Counted from the stretch's first letter, positions 1 to 9,663 are shown. The stretch is 64,000 nt of DNA from Afipia sp. (GCA_016201045.1 JACQDM010000001.1:541617-605616), one strand, 5' to 3'. The notes: a model not told the origin generated them from the letters alone. Program-made: numbers and translations.

Positions 1-333
1 TCGGTCGTCAACGTGACCTCGATTGCCGGATCGCGCGTGCATCCTTTTGCCGGAGCTGCTTACGCCACATCGAAAGCCGCACTCGCCTCGCTGACGCGCG
101 AGATGGCGGCGGATTTCGGCCGCGTCGGCGTGCGCGTCAATGCGATTGCGCCGGGCGAGATCGACACCTCCATTCTGTCGCCGGGCACCGACAAGATCGT
201 GCAGGAGCAGATTCCGCTGCAGCGCCTCGGCACGCCGGACGAAGTGGCGAAGATCATTTACGTGCTGTGCACAGAAACGTCGTCATATGTGAACGGCGCG
301 GAAATCCACATCAACGGCGGCCAGCACGTTTAG
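1..333 (+). CDS. SDR family oxidoreductase, C-terminal part
   Basis: The gene runs in from the left edge, so only the last 110 residues are present. Seen: a Ser in the NVTS motif followed 14 residues later by the YATSK (YxxxK) catalytic pair, then VRVNAIAPGEIDT, the usual SDR loop after the cofactor site, and a terminal NGAEIHINGG. Known: this is the classical short-chain dehydrogenase/reductase fold that uses NAD(P)H. The substrate cannot be told from the fragment, since the Rossmann glycine motif lies outside the window. The reading frame is open from base 1; the GTG at base 13 is not the real start. Confidence 0.9.
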   Translation, partial: SVVNVTSIAGSRVHPFAGAAYATSKAALASLTREMAADFGRVGVRVNAIAPGEIDTSILSPGTDKIVQEQIPLQRLGTPDEVAKIIYVLCTETSSYVNGAEIHINGGQHV

Positions 334-435
334 ATAAGCGCCATTCAAGACAAGCGCCATTTCAAGACAAGCGACTTGGCCCCTGTTATTGTGACGGCGC
401 GGGGGCGCCCCTTCTTTCCCCCCCCTTGAGGGGAT

Positions 436-776
436 GGAGCGCCGCAAGGCGCAACGATAGTGTTCGCGCGCATCGCCAACTTGGACGACACGGCGCGCAA
501 CGCCTTACGGCGCTCCACTGCGGCTTTTTTGTCTGAGGACCGTTCTTCCGGGACGAGGAGTAAGAACGCGCGGCCAAAGCCATCGCGTTCGCATGCGCGG
601 ACTTTCGTCTGCGCCGCTCCAGTCCGCGTCCAGCCACTGAAGGCAGAGCCACGTAGTTGGCCCGGACGGTGGCTCCTCAGCCTCCCGGACGCGGGGTCAC
701 GAACCTCGCGCGCGGGCGCCGCACTCCCGTTTCACTTCGCAAGCGCCCTCGAGAAGCACCCCTCGCGAACGGGAGT
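436..776. repeat. Structured non-coding element with several inverted repeats
   Basis: The stretch 334-820 holds no credible gene. Inside it three inverted repeats can be matched by eye: arms 436-451 and 501-516 (16 bp, one mismatch, each arm itself CGCC..GGCG); arms 624-631 and 687-694 (CCGCGTCC / GGACGCGG) enclosing arms 646-652 and 669-675 (GAGCCAC / GTGGCTC); and arms 723-731 and 768-776 (ACTCCCGTT / AACGGGAGT, perfect). A T-run at 525-530 follows the first structure and may end SDR transcription. A short direct duplication (AAGCGCCATTCAAGAC-like) lies at 336-368. Whether this is a multicopy intergenic element or a transcribed RNA cannot be decided here. Confidence 0.5.
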
Positions 777-820
777 AATAGGAATATAGTCATAGTGGAG
801 AAATTTGTCAAGCGAGATTA

Positions 821-3736
821 TTATTCTTCGTCGTCGCTCTCATCGTCTTTGTCATCGAAGGACCCCTGCGCGGTAGCCGATCTTGAGAGATTTAGTTCCA
901 ACAATTTCGCAAGCGCGTCTTCTTCGGAAATATCAATCGGCCAGCCGTAAGCAGTCGCGACTGCGGCATCGAGATCGCGATGCGCATCGGCAAGCCATTG
1001 CGGCCGCTGATTGTAGAGGTTGGTCAGCGTCCGCGTTTTCAGCGTGACTGCGGCTTGTGCGTCTTTCGGCAAAATGCGGTCTGGATAACCCTCGACAACT
1101 TCAGGTTCGATCTTCACGAGGTCCGGAGGGTTAAGCCACGCGTTCCGTAACTCATCCAGACGTTTCGCTGCCTTTGCAATCGCTTTCGCGCGGGAATCCT
1201 TCTCAAAATTCGTCGAAGGAATGTTTGGAGTAAGACCTTCGGGGAAAGGAAACGTCTCGAAAGTTCGCGTCGTGTTGTAGGTCAGATCGTCACCGACACC
1301 ATGACGACTGGAATGGGCAAATGCCCAAACAATGTGATAGGATGAACACAGAATTCCAAATGTCACGTCATCGTCGCGCATGATTGCGCAAAGTTTAGCA
1401 TTTGGACTTATTGCACTATCTAGCCATCGGAATATTCGGTGCCGAGAGACCTTTGGCGTGGCAATGTAACGCCTTGATTGCGCAAGGCCTCTACGAACCC
1501 CGGGACTTGCTTCTCCAAAAAGCCACCACTGCTCTCTCCTACGGCGTCGATTGTTCTGTTTTCGGACTGGGTAAACATGAGTCTTCACCCATTCAAATGG
1601 CAGTTCATATAAACTCGCTTCTTCAAGCGACCGATCTTGTCAAAAATCAATAATCCAACGATCTGGCCAGCGATTGACCAAATTGTCGCCGTTCCAGTGA
1701 GGCTTCAATACGTCGGCGTTTTTCCTGCCGTTGGGATTTGATGGTTGGGTGAGCCAATCCCTTGCGACGTCGCCCGGTATATAAAAATCCCCCACCGGAT
1801 AGTATCCGTCGAAAGCCAAGTTAATGTTCTCGGTTAGTCTAGCATTTTTGTCGGGATCAAAAGAACCCTCGCCATGTGCTCCACCTAAATTTGACGGAAT
1901 GAATTTAACATCCATTCCATTCAAGCGCCGCCACTGAACAGAATTGGCGAAGGCAACACAAACAATTACTACGCGTACCGACGCCCCCTCGACAATCCAT
2001 TCCAAATTTGACCACGCATCAAAAATACAAATCTGTTCTGAGTTGAGTGGGTCTAACGCGCATTGGCGACTGGCCCCTACTTTAATCGAGGTTGTACCAA
2101 CAAAGCCGAAGCTCCGTGATAGGCCCGATTTAAGTGCGGCACCGGCTTTCACAAACCAATGGCAAACAAGATCTGCCTTAGCAGGCACGGTTTCTTGGTA
2201 GACTTCACGAATATTTTTCGCGTCATCACCCATCGCGCGAAGCATCACGTTTCCACCTAAAAAGGGCGGATTGCCAATAATGAATTCCGCTGGAGGCCAC
2301 TCAGACTCAACATACGATCCATCTTCTTTTTTTGCTATGAGCGCGTCGCGGCATTCAATTGTTTCAAGTTTCCGCAAAATCGGTTTAGGATTCGCATAGA
2401 TACCATTGCGAATGCGCCATTGAATGTCGCCAATCCAGATTGTCGTGCGCGCTAACTCAGCGGCGAGCGGATTGATTTCGATGCCATGAACAACCTCAGG
2501 ACCAATCACGGGAATACGTGGCGACAGACCCAACGCCTCACATTCAAGATTTACGCGAAGTTCGAAATCTTTGACGTTCTGCAAGGCAAGATACAGAAAA
2601 TTCCCAGAACCGCAGGCTGGATCGAGAATTGTCAGGTTGCGAAGCCGTTCGAGAAATTTTGCGCGAGATTCTTCAGCCTTCGCAATCGCATTATCATAAG
2701 CGCGACCCTTCTTGAGGTGCGCCTCTTTCACAAGCTTCTCGATTTCGATTCGAGCGATATCCCATTCCGCCCTTAGTGGACGTAAAATAACGGGTTCAAC
2801 AATCATCATGATCTTCTCGGCATCGGTATAGTGCGCGCCGATTTGTGCGCGTTTGTCCGGGTCGAGAAAACGTTCAAACAACGTGCCAAGAATTGTCGGA
2901 TCCACCAACCCCCAGTCGAGACTACCCGCAGCTATCAAAAGTCCGATGTCACCACTGTCGAGCGGCAGCGCGCGGCGGCCATCGAACAAGCCACCGTTGA
3001 AATGGGCAATATCGGTTAAGTCGAATTCGCCGCCGTGCTCCATCGCTTCAAATAATGAATTGAAGTAACCCTGCGCGCGATCTGGGTTTTGTGTAGCTCG
3101 CCTCAAAAGTTTTGGGAAAAATCCCTCGGGTAGTAATTTGACGCTCGACGCAAAAAAACAAAACACGAGCTGATTGACGAAGTGCGCGATGTCTTCTGGA
3201 GTGCCACGTCCTTGCAAACGAAGAGCAATCGTTGAAAATTTATCTGCGGCTTCTTTCGTGACACCCGCACGTGTTTCCTTCGGGCGCAGCGATTCCGGGT
3301 CGTGAAAAACTGCCCTGAGAATTTTGAACTTCTCTGGAATCGCTAGATCATCAAGTTCGATCTCGTAAACTTTGGGAACGGTGTTGGTCCACGCCGTCCG
3401 GATAACGAACCGCTCCGTGTCGCACGCCACTTGTAGCGGCGGATTTTCCAGCGCGGCAGCATACCTGACGAGCTGGGCCATCGCCTCGTCGAGGTTCCGT
3501 TTCTTCTTTTTGTATTCCCAAGCGAAGAAATTCTTTTTCCAGACATCAGCAAATCCTTCACCCCCGCCGGTTTTCGTCACGCCTTTCTCGAACGTGAACC
3601 ATTCGCCAGTAGGATCAGCGGTGACGGGGTCTTCGTGGTCGAACAGCTTGCACAGATCGAGGAAGTGAGAATGCGCGGCTGCGCGCTCAGTCAGCGCAAC
3701 GGGCTTCCACTTCTTTATGAACTCGGCAGGAGTCAT
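821..3736 (-). pseudogene. MmeI-like restriction-modification protein, interrupted by in-frame TGA
   Basis: One reading frame of 971 codons is cut by a single TGA at 1640-1642. The first 698 residues carry an N-terminal nuclease motif D64-x9-E74-Y-K76, matching the D-x9-E-x-K pattern of MmeI, then the SAM-binding motif LDPACGSGNF (371-380) and the N6-adenine methylase motif NPPF (489-492). After the stop the same frame continues without a shift (SLEEASLYELPFEWVKTHV) into REQWWLFGE, SRYIATPKVSRHR and FETFPFP, the target-recognition half of the family. A separate 255-residue protein from a GTG at 1588 would be an artefact of the stop. The gene starts 3 bases after corA on the same strand. Lines 1801-1920 are only about 42% G+C by hand count, against about 60-65% in nearby genes, suggesting transfer. 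Confidence 0.8.
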
Positions 3737-3739
3737 TGC

Positions 3740-4714
3740 CTACAACCACCGCTTCCACTTGAAAAACAGATACGGTCCGACGGCGGCAACGAGCATCGCG
3801 ATCAGCGCAATGGGATAGCCCCACGGGTGTTCGAGTTCGGGCATCGACTTGAAGTTCATGCCGTAGATAGAGGCGATCAGCGTCGGCGGCATCAGGACGA
3901 CCGCCATCACCGAAAACAGCTTGATGATGTTGTTCTGCTCGAGGTTGACGACGCCGAGCATCGCATCCAGCACGAAGGTGATCTTGTTCGACAGGTATGA
4001 GGCGTGATCGGTGAGCGAGGACACGTCGCGCTGCTGGGTCTTGAATTGCGCCTTCTGGTCCTTGGTCCAGCGCGTGGTGTCGGTCTCCACCAGCACGAAG
4101 GAAATCAGCCGCCCGATGGAGACGAGACATTCGCGCACCTTCGATGTCAGGTCGCCCTTCTTGCCGATGGTGAGCAGGATCTGCGAATAGGTCGCCGCAT
4201 GTCCGCGCTCGGCCGACGGCTCGAAAATCTGCGACGACACCGCATCCACGTCCGCGCCCGCGCGTTCCAGAATATCGGCGCAGCGGTCGATCACGCCGTC
4301 GAGCAGTTCGAGCAAAACGCCGTCGCCGGTGATGCTCGGCGAACAGTTGCGCGCGAGTTTCGCCGCGATCAGCGCGAACGGCTTCGGCTCGTCGTATCGC
4401 ACGGTGACAAGACGGTGATCGGTGAGGATGAAGGTGACGGGCGTGGTGCGCGGCGCGTGCGAGTCGGCAGCGCACATCAGGGTGGCCGTCATGTAGCGCG
4501 CGTTGTTCTCCACGTAGAGACGGCTGGAAATTTCGATTTCCTGCATGTCCTCGCGCGTCGGGATCGAAATCCCCACCAGTTTCTCGACCGCCTTGTCTTC
4601 GCCGAGCGACGGCGATTTCAGGTCGATCCACACCGCATTCGTCGGCAGCGCATCCGGCTCGATGGTTTCGAGCCGTTTCAGCGACGAGGCGGTGGGAACA
4701 AACACTGACAGCAT
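3740..4714 (-). CDS. corA: CorA family magnesium/cobalt transporter
   Basis: A 324-residue protein of the CorA family, which forms pentameric inner-membrane channels for Mg2+ and other divalent ions. Seen: a long soluble N-terminal part with coiled-coil character, then a hydrophobic segment (MAVVLMPPTLIASIYGMNF) carrying the signature GMN at about residues 285-287, then a short loop and a second membrane helix ending in a basic tail (FFKWKRWL). I chose the ATG at 4714 because CGGAG lies just upstream and the protein then begins MLSVFVP as expected for the family; an upstream ATG at 4774 would add 20 unlikely residues. The stop sits 3 bases from the start of the broken MmeI-like gene, so the two may share a transcript. 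Confidence 0.92.
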   Translation of the reverse strand: MLSVFVPTASSLKRLETIEPDALPTNAVWIDLKSPSLGEDKAVEKLVGISIPTREDMQEIEISSRLYVENNARYMTATLMCAADSHAPRTTPVTFILTDHRLVTVRYDEPKPFALIAAKLARNCSPSITGDGVLLELLDGVIDRCADILERAGADVDAVSSQIFEPSAERGHAATYSQILLTIGKKGDLTSKVRECLVSIGRLISFVLVETDTTRWTKDQKAQFKTQQRDVSSLTDHASYLSNKITFVLDAMLGVVNLEQNNIIKLFSVMAVVLMPPTLIASIYGMNFKSMPELEHPWGYPIALIAMLVAAVGPYLFFKWKRWL

Positions 4715-5087
4715 GGGCCGCTCCGGGAACGCGCAGGTTGGACGGTCTGTCGTCCATATCCGCCCAAAGCGCAAATTGCGCCGATTCCCGCAAGCCTTCC
4801 GGCAAGTCCCGTCACACGGCCCGAGAATTACCCTTCGTTAGGCATCCGGGCGTACCCTCGCATGCGGTTCCGGATGAGGTGTTGGAGCCGGTTTTGCCGC
4901 CGGATTCGGCAGGCTTTTTGCGGGTGCGGCAGCAAAGTCACAGGTCATGCGCTGCGTGGCAACATCACCGGCTAATGACTGGAAAGTTGGAACTATCTGG
5001 CGTTTATAGGGGCCAGCGCCAAGCAGAATCGTGTCTCCGGGGCCATGTGGCCTGTTGACGCGCGACAATCCGATCGAAAGCCAGACC

Positions 5088-5768
5088 ATGACGTCCGCCG
5101 CTTCCAAATTCGCCCTTCTCGCCGCCGGCATGCTGCTGGCCGGCTGCATGCAGACCACTTACGAGCCGACCTCGGAAGCGACGCTGAAGCCGCGCGACAA
5201 GGAATATCTGGCCAAGGTTTCCTACGACAAGGTTCCGGTGGCCCAGCCGTTCCGCCGCGCCATCGTCGATTATCACCGCAAGGAACTGCCGGGCTCCATC
5301 GTCGTCGATTCCGACAATCATTATCTTTATTACGTGCTCGAAGGCGGCAAGGCGATCCGCTACGGCATCACTGTCGGCGAGGAAGCGATGGCCTGGTCCG
5401 GCATCGCCAAGGTCGGCGCCATGACCGAGTGGCCGGATTGGCATCCGACCAAGAGCGAGATTTCGCGTCTCGGCGTGCCGACTTTCGTGAAAGGCGGCCC
5501 GGACAATCCGATGGGTTCGCGCGCGATCTATCTTTACTCCGGTGGCCGAGACACGCTGTTCCGGATTCACGGCACCAATCAGCCGGAATATATCGGCGCA
5601 TCGATTTCATCCGGCTGCATCCGCATGACCAACGAGGACGTCATCGACCTCTACGGCAAGGTGAAGATGGGCACCGTCGTCGTGGTGCTCGATCCGAAGC
5701 AGGGCGATTCGCCGGTCAACTCCAAGATGGCGCTTCAGGGCGGCAGCGGCGGAACGAGTTCCTACTGA
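5088..5768 (+). CDS. L,D-transpeptidase lipoprotein (YkuD), first of a tandem pair
   Basis: A 226-residue envelope enzyme. Seen: an N-terminal signal with lipobox LLAGC (Cys about 20), so it is probably a lipoprotein, then the YkuD catalytic signature with HGTN (His about 161) and SSGCIRM (Cys about 177). Known: YkuD L,D-transpeptidases form 3-3 peptidoglycan cross-links or attach proteins to the wall. The ATG at 5088 places the signal peptide at the terminus; the open frame extends further upstream without a credible start. It is followed by a terminator and then by a close paralogue, so the pair arose by tandem duplication. Confidence 0.9.
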   Translation: MTSAASKFALLAAGMLLAGCMQTTYEPTSEATLKPRDKEYLAKVSYDKVPVAQPFRRAIVDYHRKELPGSIVVDSDNHYLYYVLEGGKAIRYGITVGEEAMAWSGIAKVGAMTEWPDWHPTKSEISRLGVPTFVKGGPDNPMGSRAIYLYSGGRDTLFRIHGTNQPEYIGASISSGCIRMTNEDVIDLYGKVKMGTVVVVLDPKQGDSPVNSKMALQGGSGGTSSY

Positions 5769-5790
5769 GCTTCTAAAACCAGAATTTTCG

Positions 5791-5816
5791 AAAGCGCCGG
5801 TTTTCCGGCGCTTTTT
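5791..5816 (+). terminator. Rho-independent terminator after first L,D-transpeptidase
   Basis: Hairpin AAAGCGCCGG-tttt-CCGGCGCTTTTT, a GC-rich 7-bp stem with a T-run. A very similar hairpin follows the second copy of the gene, so the duplication probably included the terminator. Confidence 0.85.
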
Positions 5817-6011
5817 CATTGCGTTGCCGGGTGCGTCAACTCGCCACATGAACCCTGAAAGTCACAGCCAGCATGCTGCGTGGCGGGAGAAGCGCCGAAA
5901 CGCTGGAATCGCCAGCCGTTTCGGAGCAAATAACGGCTAACGATTTCGTCAAACATGATGCGGACAATTCGGGCGTGGGGGCGCTCGGATTCTCCCTATG
6001 GAAACTTTGGA

Positions 6012-6689
6012 ATGTCCTCGCTCAGTTCAAAAATTGCCGTTGTGATTGCAGGGCTTGCGCTCGCCGGCTGCATGCAGACCAGCACCTCCTTCGAGAAGGC
6101 GCCGGAAGCCAGCCTCAAGCCGCGCGACAAGGACTATCTGGCCAAGGCGAGCTACGACAAAGTCGCGGTGGCGCCGCCGTTTCGCCGGGCTATCGTCAGC
6201 TATCACCGCAAGGAACTGCCGGGCTCCATCGTCGTCGATTCCGACAATCACTATCTCTATTACGTGATGGAAGACGGCAAGGCGATCCGCTACGGCATCA
6301 CCGTCGGCGAAGAAGCGCTGGCGTTCTCCGGCATCGCGCGCGTCGGCAACATGCAGGAATGGCCGAAATGGACGCCGACCGCCGACATCCACAAGCGCAT
6401 CGAAGGATTGCCGCAGTCCGTTCCGGGCGGCCCGGACAATCCGCTCGGTGCGCGTGCACTCTATCTCTATCAGGGCGGCCGCGACACGATGTTCCGGATT
6501 CACGGCACCAACCAGCCGGAAATGATCGGCTCGTCGATTTCGTCGGGATGCATCCGCATGACCAATGAAGACGTGATCGACCTCTACAGCCGCGCCAAGA
6601 TGAACACGGTTGTCGTCGTGCTCGATCCGAAGCAGGGCGACTCGCCTTACAACTCCAAGATGGCGTTGCAGGCCGGCGGCACGATGTAA
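6012..6689 (+). CDS. L,D-transpeptidase lipoprotein (YkuD), second of a tandem pair
   Basis: A 225-residue paralogue of the preceding gene, clearly alike from the lipobox (LALAGC, Cys about 20) to the end. Long stretches such as FRRAI, YHRKELPGSIVVDSDNHYLYY and the catalytic HGTNQPE..SSGCIRMTNEDVIDLY are shared, while the start of the mature part and the segment before the active site differ. Known function: periplasmic L,D-transpeptidation of peptidoglycan. The ATG at 6012 puts the signal peptide at the N-terminus. It has its own 240-base upstream region and its own terminator, so the two copies can be expressed separately; the point divergence suggests an old duplication with retained activity in both. 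Confidence 0.9.
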   Translation: MSSLSSKIAVVIAGLALAGCMQTSTSFEKAPEASLKPRDKDYLAKASYDKVAVAPPFRRAIVSYHRKELPGSIVVDSDNHYLYYVMEDGKAIRYGITVGEEALAFSGIARVGNMQEWPKWTPTADIHKRIEGLPQSVPGGPDNPLGARALYLYQGGRDTMFRIHGTNQPEMIGSSISSGCIRMTNEDVIDLYSRAKMNTVVVVLDPKQGDSPYNSKMALQAGGTM

Positions 6690-6718
6690 CTGCCGTTTCT
6701 GCAAGCGGCCAAAATCGG

Positions 6719-6745
6719 AAAGCGCCGGTCTGTCCGGCGCTTTTT
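6719..6745. terminator. Terminator between converging genes
   Basis: Hairpin AAAGCGCCGG-tctgt-CCGGCGCTTTTT, with T-runs on both strands. It follows the second L,D-transpeptidase and abuts the stop codon of the converging extensin-like gene (6745-6747), so it may serve both. Confidence 0.8.
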
Positions 6746-7782
6746 CATTTGCGAGGCTTCTTGAGCGCGGGCTTTTGCGGCGGCGAATCCGAAGCCTTGT
6801 TTTCTTCTTCAACCGTCTCGGGCGCAGGCGCGGATTCATCTGGCGTAGCTGACGGCCTTGCGGATTTTTCCGCGGCTTGCTTTTCCTCGTCGCTGATGCG
6901 TGGCGGCGCTTGCTCCGGACGCTCGGCGGGTATCAACGGGGCAATATCCGGCAGCGGATCCAAGACGTCCCACTGACAGATTTTGTAGTTATTGCGCCGC
7001 TCGGCGAGATCGAGATGGATGTGATCCTCGTGGTACCAGTCCGATGACGGCCCAAGCACCGTCATGAAACGCGAGCAGACACTATGAAGAACGGTCTCCC
7101 GCGTTTCGCGCGGCACTTTGCGGTCGGTCAGGGAAATCGTGCTGCCGTTCGTGAGCTTGATGCCGCGAACGTCGAGCGCATTGGCGAGGCCATGTTCGGA
7201 GAGACGCGCGCCTTTGACGCGATTGCGGCCGCGGCATTCGTATGAATCGAAGTTGTCGAGTTCGCTGAGCTTGGTGCCGAGTCTCGTCGCCAACGGCTCC
7301 ATATCGGAGCGCACCCAGTCGGCGATCGCAGTCGCCATTTCGCAACGGAGAACCGCTGCGGGCTTCACAGCAACCTTTTGATTGTCGGTTGTCACAACCG
7401 CTTCGAGGCGCACCAGATCGTCGCCGCCGCAACCGCCCGGTCCTTTGATCGCCGGAATCGACGGCGCGATGGCGACGGTTTCCGTCAGAGCCTGCCGGCA
7501 CGCCGACGGCTCCGGTGGTTTGTCCTCGGTCTGCGCCTGCGTGTCGGGCTTTGCATCTTCGGTCTGCCGATCCGCAGGACCGGCTTGGTCGGCTGGTGGC
7601 GCAGCTTCGGCTTTCGGAGCCTGCGCAGGACGCGGACGCGGCAGCGGCACGTCCGTCTTCGCCGATGCAACAGCGGTCAATGCGATCCAGCAGGCTGCCG
7701 CAAGCGCAGGCACAACCGGATTCCAACCGAAAGACACGCCACAAGACCATTTGCGGGCCACGCCGTCCGCGCTAAAGTTCAT
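6745..7782 (-). CDS. Extensin-like family protein, exported
   Basis: A 345-residue protein with an N-terminal hydrophobic segment (VVPALAAACWIALTAVASA) that reads as a signal peptide, a proline- and acid-rich linker (about 45-90), the extensin-like C-terminal domain (about 95-275), and a low-complexity Pro/Glu/Lys tail. Seen in the domain: paired cysteines (GGCGGDD, YECRGR, HSVCSRF, KICQWD), the SEHGLANALDVRGI stretch and WYHEDHIHLDL, which resembles the metal and catalytic region of D-Ala-D-Ala carboxypeptidase-like folds. Known: this family is named for a plant wall protein but is widespread in alphaproteobacteria with no settled function. Its position beside two L,D-transpeptidases fits a wall role; that is inference. 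Confidence 0.82.
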   Translation of the reverse strand: MNFSADGVARKWSCGVSFGWNPVVPALAAACWIALTAVASAKTDVPLPRPRPAQAPKAEAAPPADQAGPADRQTEDAKPDTQAQTEDKPPEPSACRQALTETVAIAPSIPAIKGPGGCGGDDLVRLEAVVTTDNQKVAVKPAAVLRCEMATAIADWVRSDMEPLATRLGTKLSELDNFDSYECRGRNRVKGARLSEHGLANALDVRGIKLTNGSTISLTDRKVPRETRETVLHSVCSRFMTVLGPSSDWYHEDHIHLDLAERRNNYKICQWDVLDPLPDIAPLIPAERPEQAPPRISDEEKQAAEKSARPSATPDESAPAPETVEEENKASDSPPQKPALKKPRK

Positions 7783-7852
7783 TCAAGTCCCTTTGGGGGC
7801 AAAATGGCATCTCACATGCCGGATAAAAATCACTGAGGAGAGGACTACGTTC

Positions 7853-9481
7853 ATGCTTGGATTGATGCAAAATTGGCCGTTGTTGTGTCATCGGATTATC
7901 GATCACGCAGCTGCGATCCACGGCAAACAGGAAGTTGTGACCCGATCGGTTGAGGGGCCGATCCACCGCACCAATTACGCCGAAATCCGCGCCCGCGCGC
8001 TCAAGGTCGGCCAGCGCCTCGATAAGGACGGCATCAAGCTCGGCGACCGCGTCGCGACGATTGCCTGGAACACATGGCGTCATCTCGAAGCGTGGTACGG
8101 CATCATGGGCATCGGTGCCATCTGCCACACCGTCAATCCGCGCCTGTTCCCCGATCAGATCGTCTGGATCGTCAATCACGCGCAGGATCGCGTGATGATG
8201 ACGGACCTCACCTTTATTCCGGTTCTGGAAAAAATCGCCGACAAGCTGCCGACCGTCGAGCGCTACATCGTCTTCACCGACAAGGCGCATATGCCGCAGA
8301 CGACGCTGAAGAACGCGATCGCCTACGAAGACTGGATCGCGGAAGTCGACGGTAACTTCAAGTGGAAGGAGTTCGACGAGAATACCGCCGCCGCGATGTG
8401 TTACACATCCGGCACCACGGGCGATCCGAAGGGCGTGCTCTATTCGCACCGCTCGAACGTGCTTCACGCGCTGATGGCCAACAATTCCGACGCTCTCGGC
8501 GCAAAAGCGCGGGACACGATGTTGCCGGTCGTGCCGCTGTTCCACGCCAACTCATGGGGCATCGCGTTCTCGGCGCCGAGCATGGGTACAAAACTCGTCA
8601 TGCCGGGCGCCAAGCTCGACGGCGCGTCGGTCTTTGAATTGCTTTCGACCGAGAAGGTGACGTTCACGGCGGGCGTGCCCACCGTATGGCTGATGCTGCT
8701 GCAATACATGGCGGCAGAGAAGAAGGCGCTGCCCGATCTGAAAGTTTTGATCTGCGGCGGCTCGGCGATGCCGCGTTCGATGATCAAAGCGTTTGTCGAT
8801 ATGGGCGTGGACGTCCGCCATGCCTGGGGCATGACGGAAATGAGTCCGATCGGAACGCTCGGCGCACTGAAACCGCCGTTCTCCGATCTCACCGGCGACG
8901 CCAAGCTCGATATCCTGCAGACGCAGGGTTATCCGCCGTTTGGCGTGCAGATGCGCATCACCGACGATGCCGGCAAGGATCTGCCGTGGGACGGCAAGAC
9001 CTTTGGCCGTCTCAAGGTCAGCGGGCCGGCGGTGTCGAAGGCGTACTATCGCGTCGATACCAAGATTCTCGACGAGCACGGCTTCTTCGATACCGGCGAC
9101 GTCGCCACCATCGATCAGGATGCTTATATGCGCATCACCGATCGCTCCAAGGACGTCATCAAGTCGGGCGGAGAATGGATTTCGTCGATCGATTTGGAAA
9201 ATCTCGCAGTCGGTCATCCGAAAGTTCTCGAAGCCGCTGTGATCGGCGTGCATCACCCGAAATGGGATGAGCGTCCGCTGCTGATCGTGCAACTCAAGCC
9301 TGATCAAAAGGCGACCGTCGATGAAATTTTGAAGTTCATGGACGGCAAGATCGCGAAGTGGTGGATGCCGGACGACGTGCAGTTCGTCGACGCGATCCCG
9401 CACACGGCAACGGGCAAAATTCTCAAGACCGCGCTGCGCGATCAGTTCAAGGCGTACAAGTTCCCCAACGCGGCTGCCTAA
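7853..9481 (+). CDS. Fatty-acid--CoA ligase (AMP-binding family)
   Basis: A 542-residue acyl-CoA synthetase that activates a carboxylic acid through an acyl-adenylate to the CoA thioester. Seen: the phosphate-binding loop YTSGTTGDPKG near residue 185, the adenine-site stretch HAWGMTEMSPIGT, the hinge region GFFDTGDVATIDQDAYMRITDRSKD, and the C-terminal lysine motif TATGKILK near residue 520. The ATG at 7853 is chosen because GAGGAG precedes it and MLGLMQNWPLL is the family-like N-terminus; the frame is open much further upstream. Its chain-length preference is not visible; members of this subgroup use medium or long chains or methylthiopropionate. It is transcribed away from the extensin-like gene and ends at a good terminator. 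Confidence 0.88.
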   Translation: MLGLMQNWPLLCHRIIDHAAAIHGKQEVVTRSVEGPIHRTNYAEIRARALKVGQRLDKDGIKLGDRVATIAWNTWRHLEAWYGIMGIGAICHTVNPRLFPDQIVWIVNHAQDRVMMTDLTFIPVLEKIADKLPTVERYIVFTDKAHMPQTTLKNAIAYEDWIAEVDGNFKWKEFDENTAAAMCYTSGTTGDPKGVLYSHRSNVLHALMANNSDALGAKARDTMLPVVPLFHANSWGIAFSAPSMGTKLVMPGAKLDGASVFELLSTEKVTFTAGVPTVWLMLLQYMAAEKKALPDLKVLICGGSAMPRSMIKAFVDMGVDVRHAWGMTEMSPIGTLGALKPPFSDLTGDAKLDILQTQGYPPFGVQMRITDDAGKDLPWDGKTFGRLKVSGPAVSKAYYRVDTKILDEHGFFDTGDVATIDQDAYMRITDRSKDVIKSGGEWISSIDLENLAVGHPKVLEAAVIGVHHPKWDERPLLIVQLKPDQKATVDEILKFMDGKIAKWWMPDDVQFVDAIPHTATGKILKTALRDQFKAYKFPNAAA

Positions 9482-9506
9482 TAAAAATACACACACGGAA
9501 CATCAT

Positions 9507-9537
9507 GCGCCCCTCGCTTGCGAGGGGCGCTTTGTTT
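9507..9537 (+). terminator. Rho-independent terminator after acyl-CoA synthetase
   Basis: Perfect stem GCGCCCCTCG / CGAGGGGCGC followed by TTTGTTTT. It isolates the synthetase from the binding protein gene downstream. Confidence 0.85.
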
Positions 9538-9663
9538 TGTGTGCGCGCCGCAACATTAATATTTGTCAATGTAACCGCTTGCCGACGAAAGGCGGATTGG
9601 AACAGGCAATGCAACTTTCTAAGTTGCGGCTCTTCAAAAACTAAGAAGCGAGGAAACGTCCAA

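Noticed and set aside
336..375. Short tandem duplication as the start of a CRISPR array
   Set aside because: There are only two contiguous 16-17 base copies with no spacers.
821..1588. A separate 255-residue protein starting with GTG at 1588
   Set aside because: The same frame continues upstream to the TGA at 1640 with family-like sequence, so it is the C-terminal part of the MmeI-like protein.
1640..1642. TGA as a selenocysteine codon
   Set aside because: No cysteine is expected at this place in the family, no SECIS-like hairpin was seen and no sel genes are in the window.
821..3736. A genomic island or phage-defence cluster around the MmeI-like gene
   Set aside because: No integrase, tRNA junction, toxin or other defence gene is next to it; corA and L,D-transpeptidase genes flank it. 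Low G+C is limited to part of the gene.
4004..4708. A 234-residue frame on the plus strand
   Set aside because: It lies opposite corA, whose family motifs are clear; the antisense product is Arg-rich and resembles nothing.
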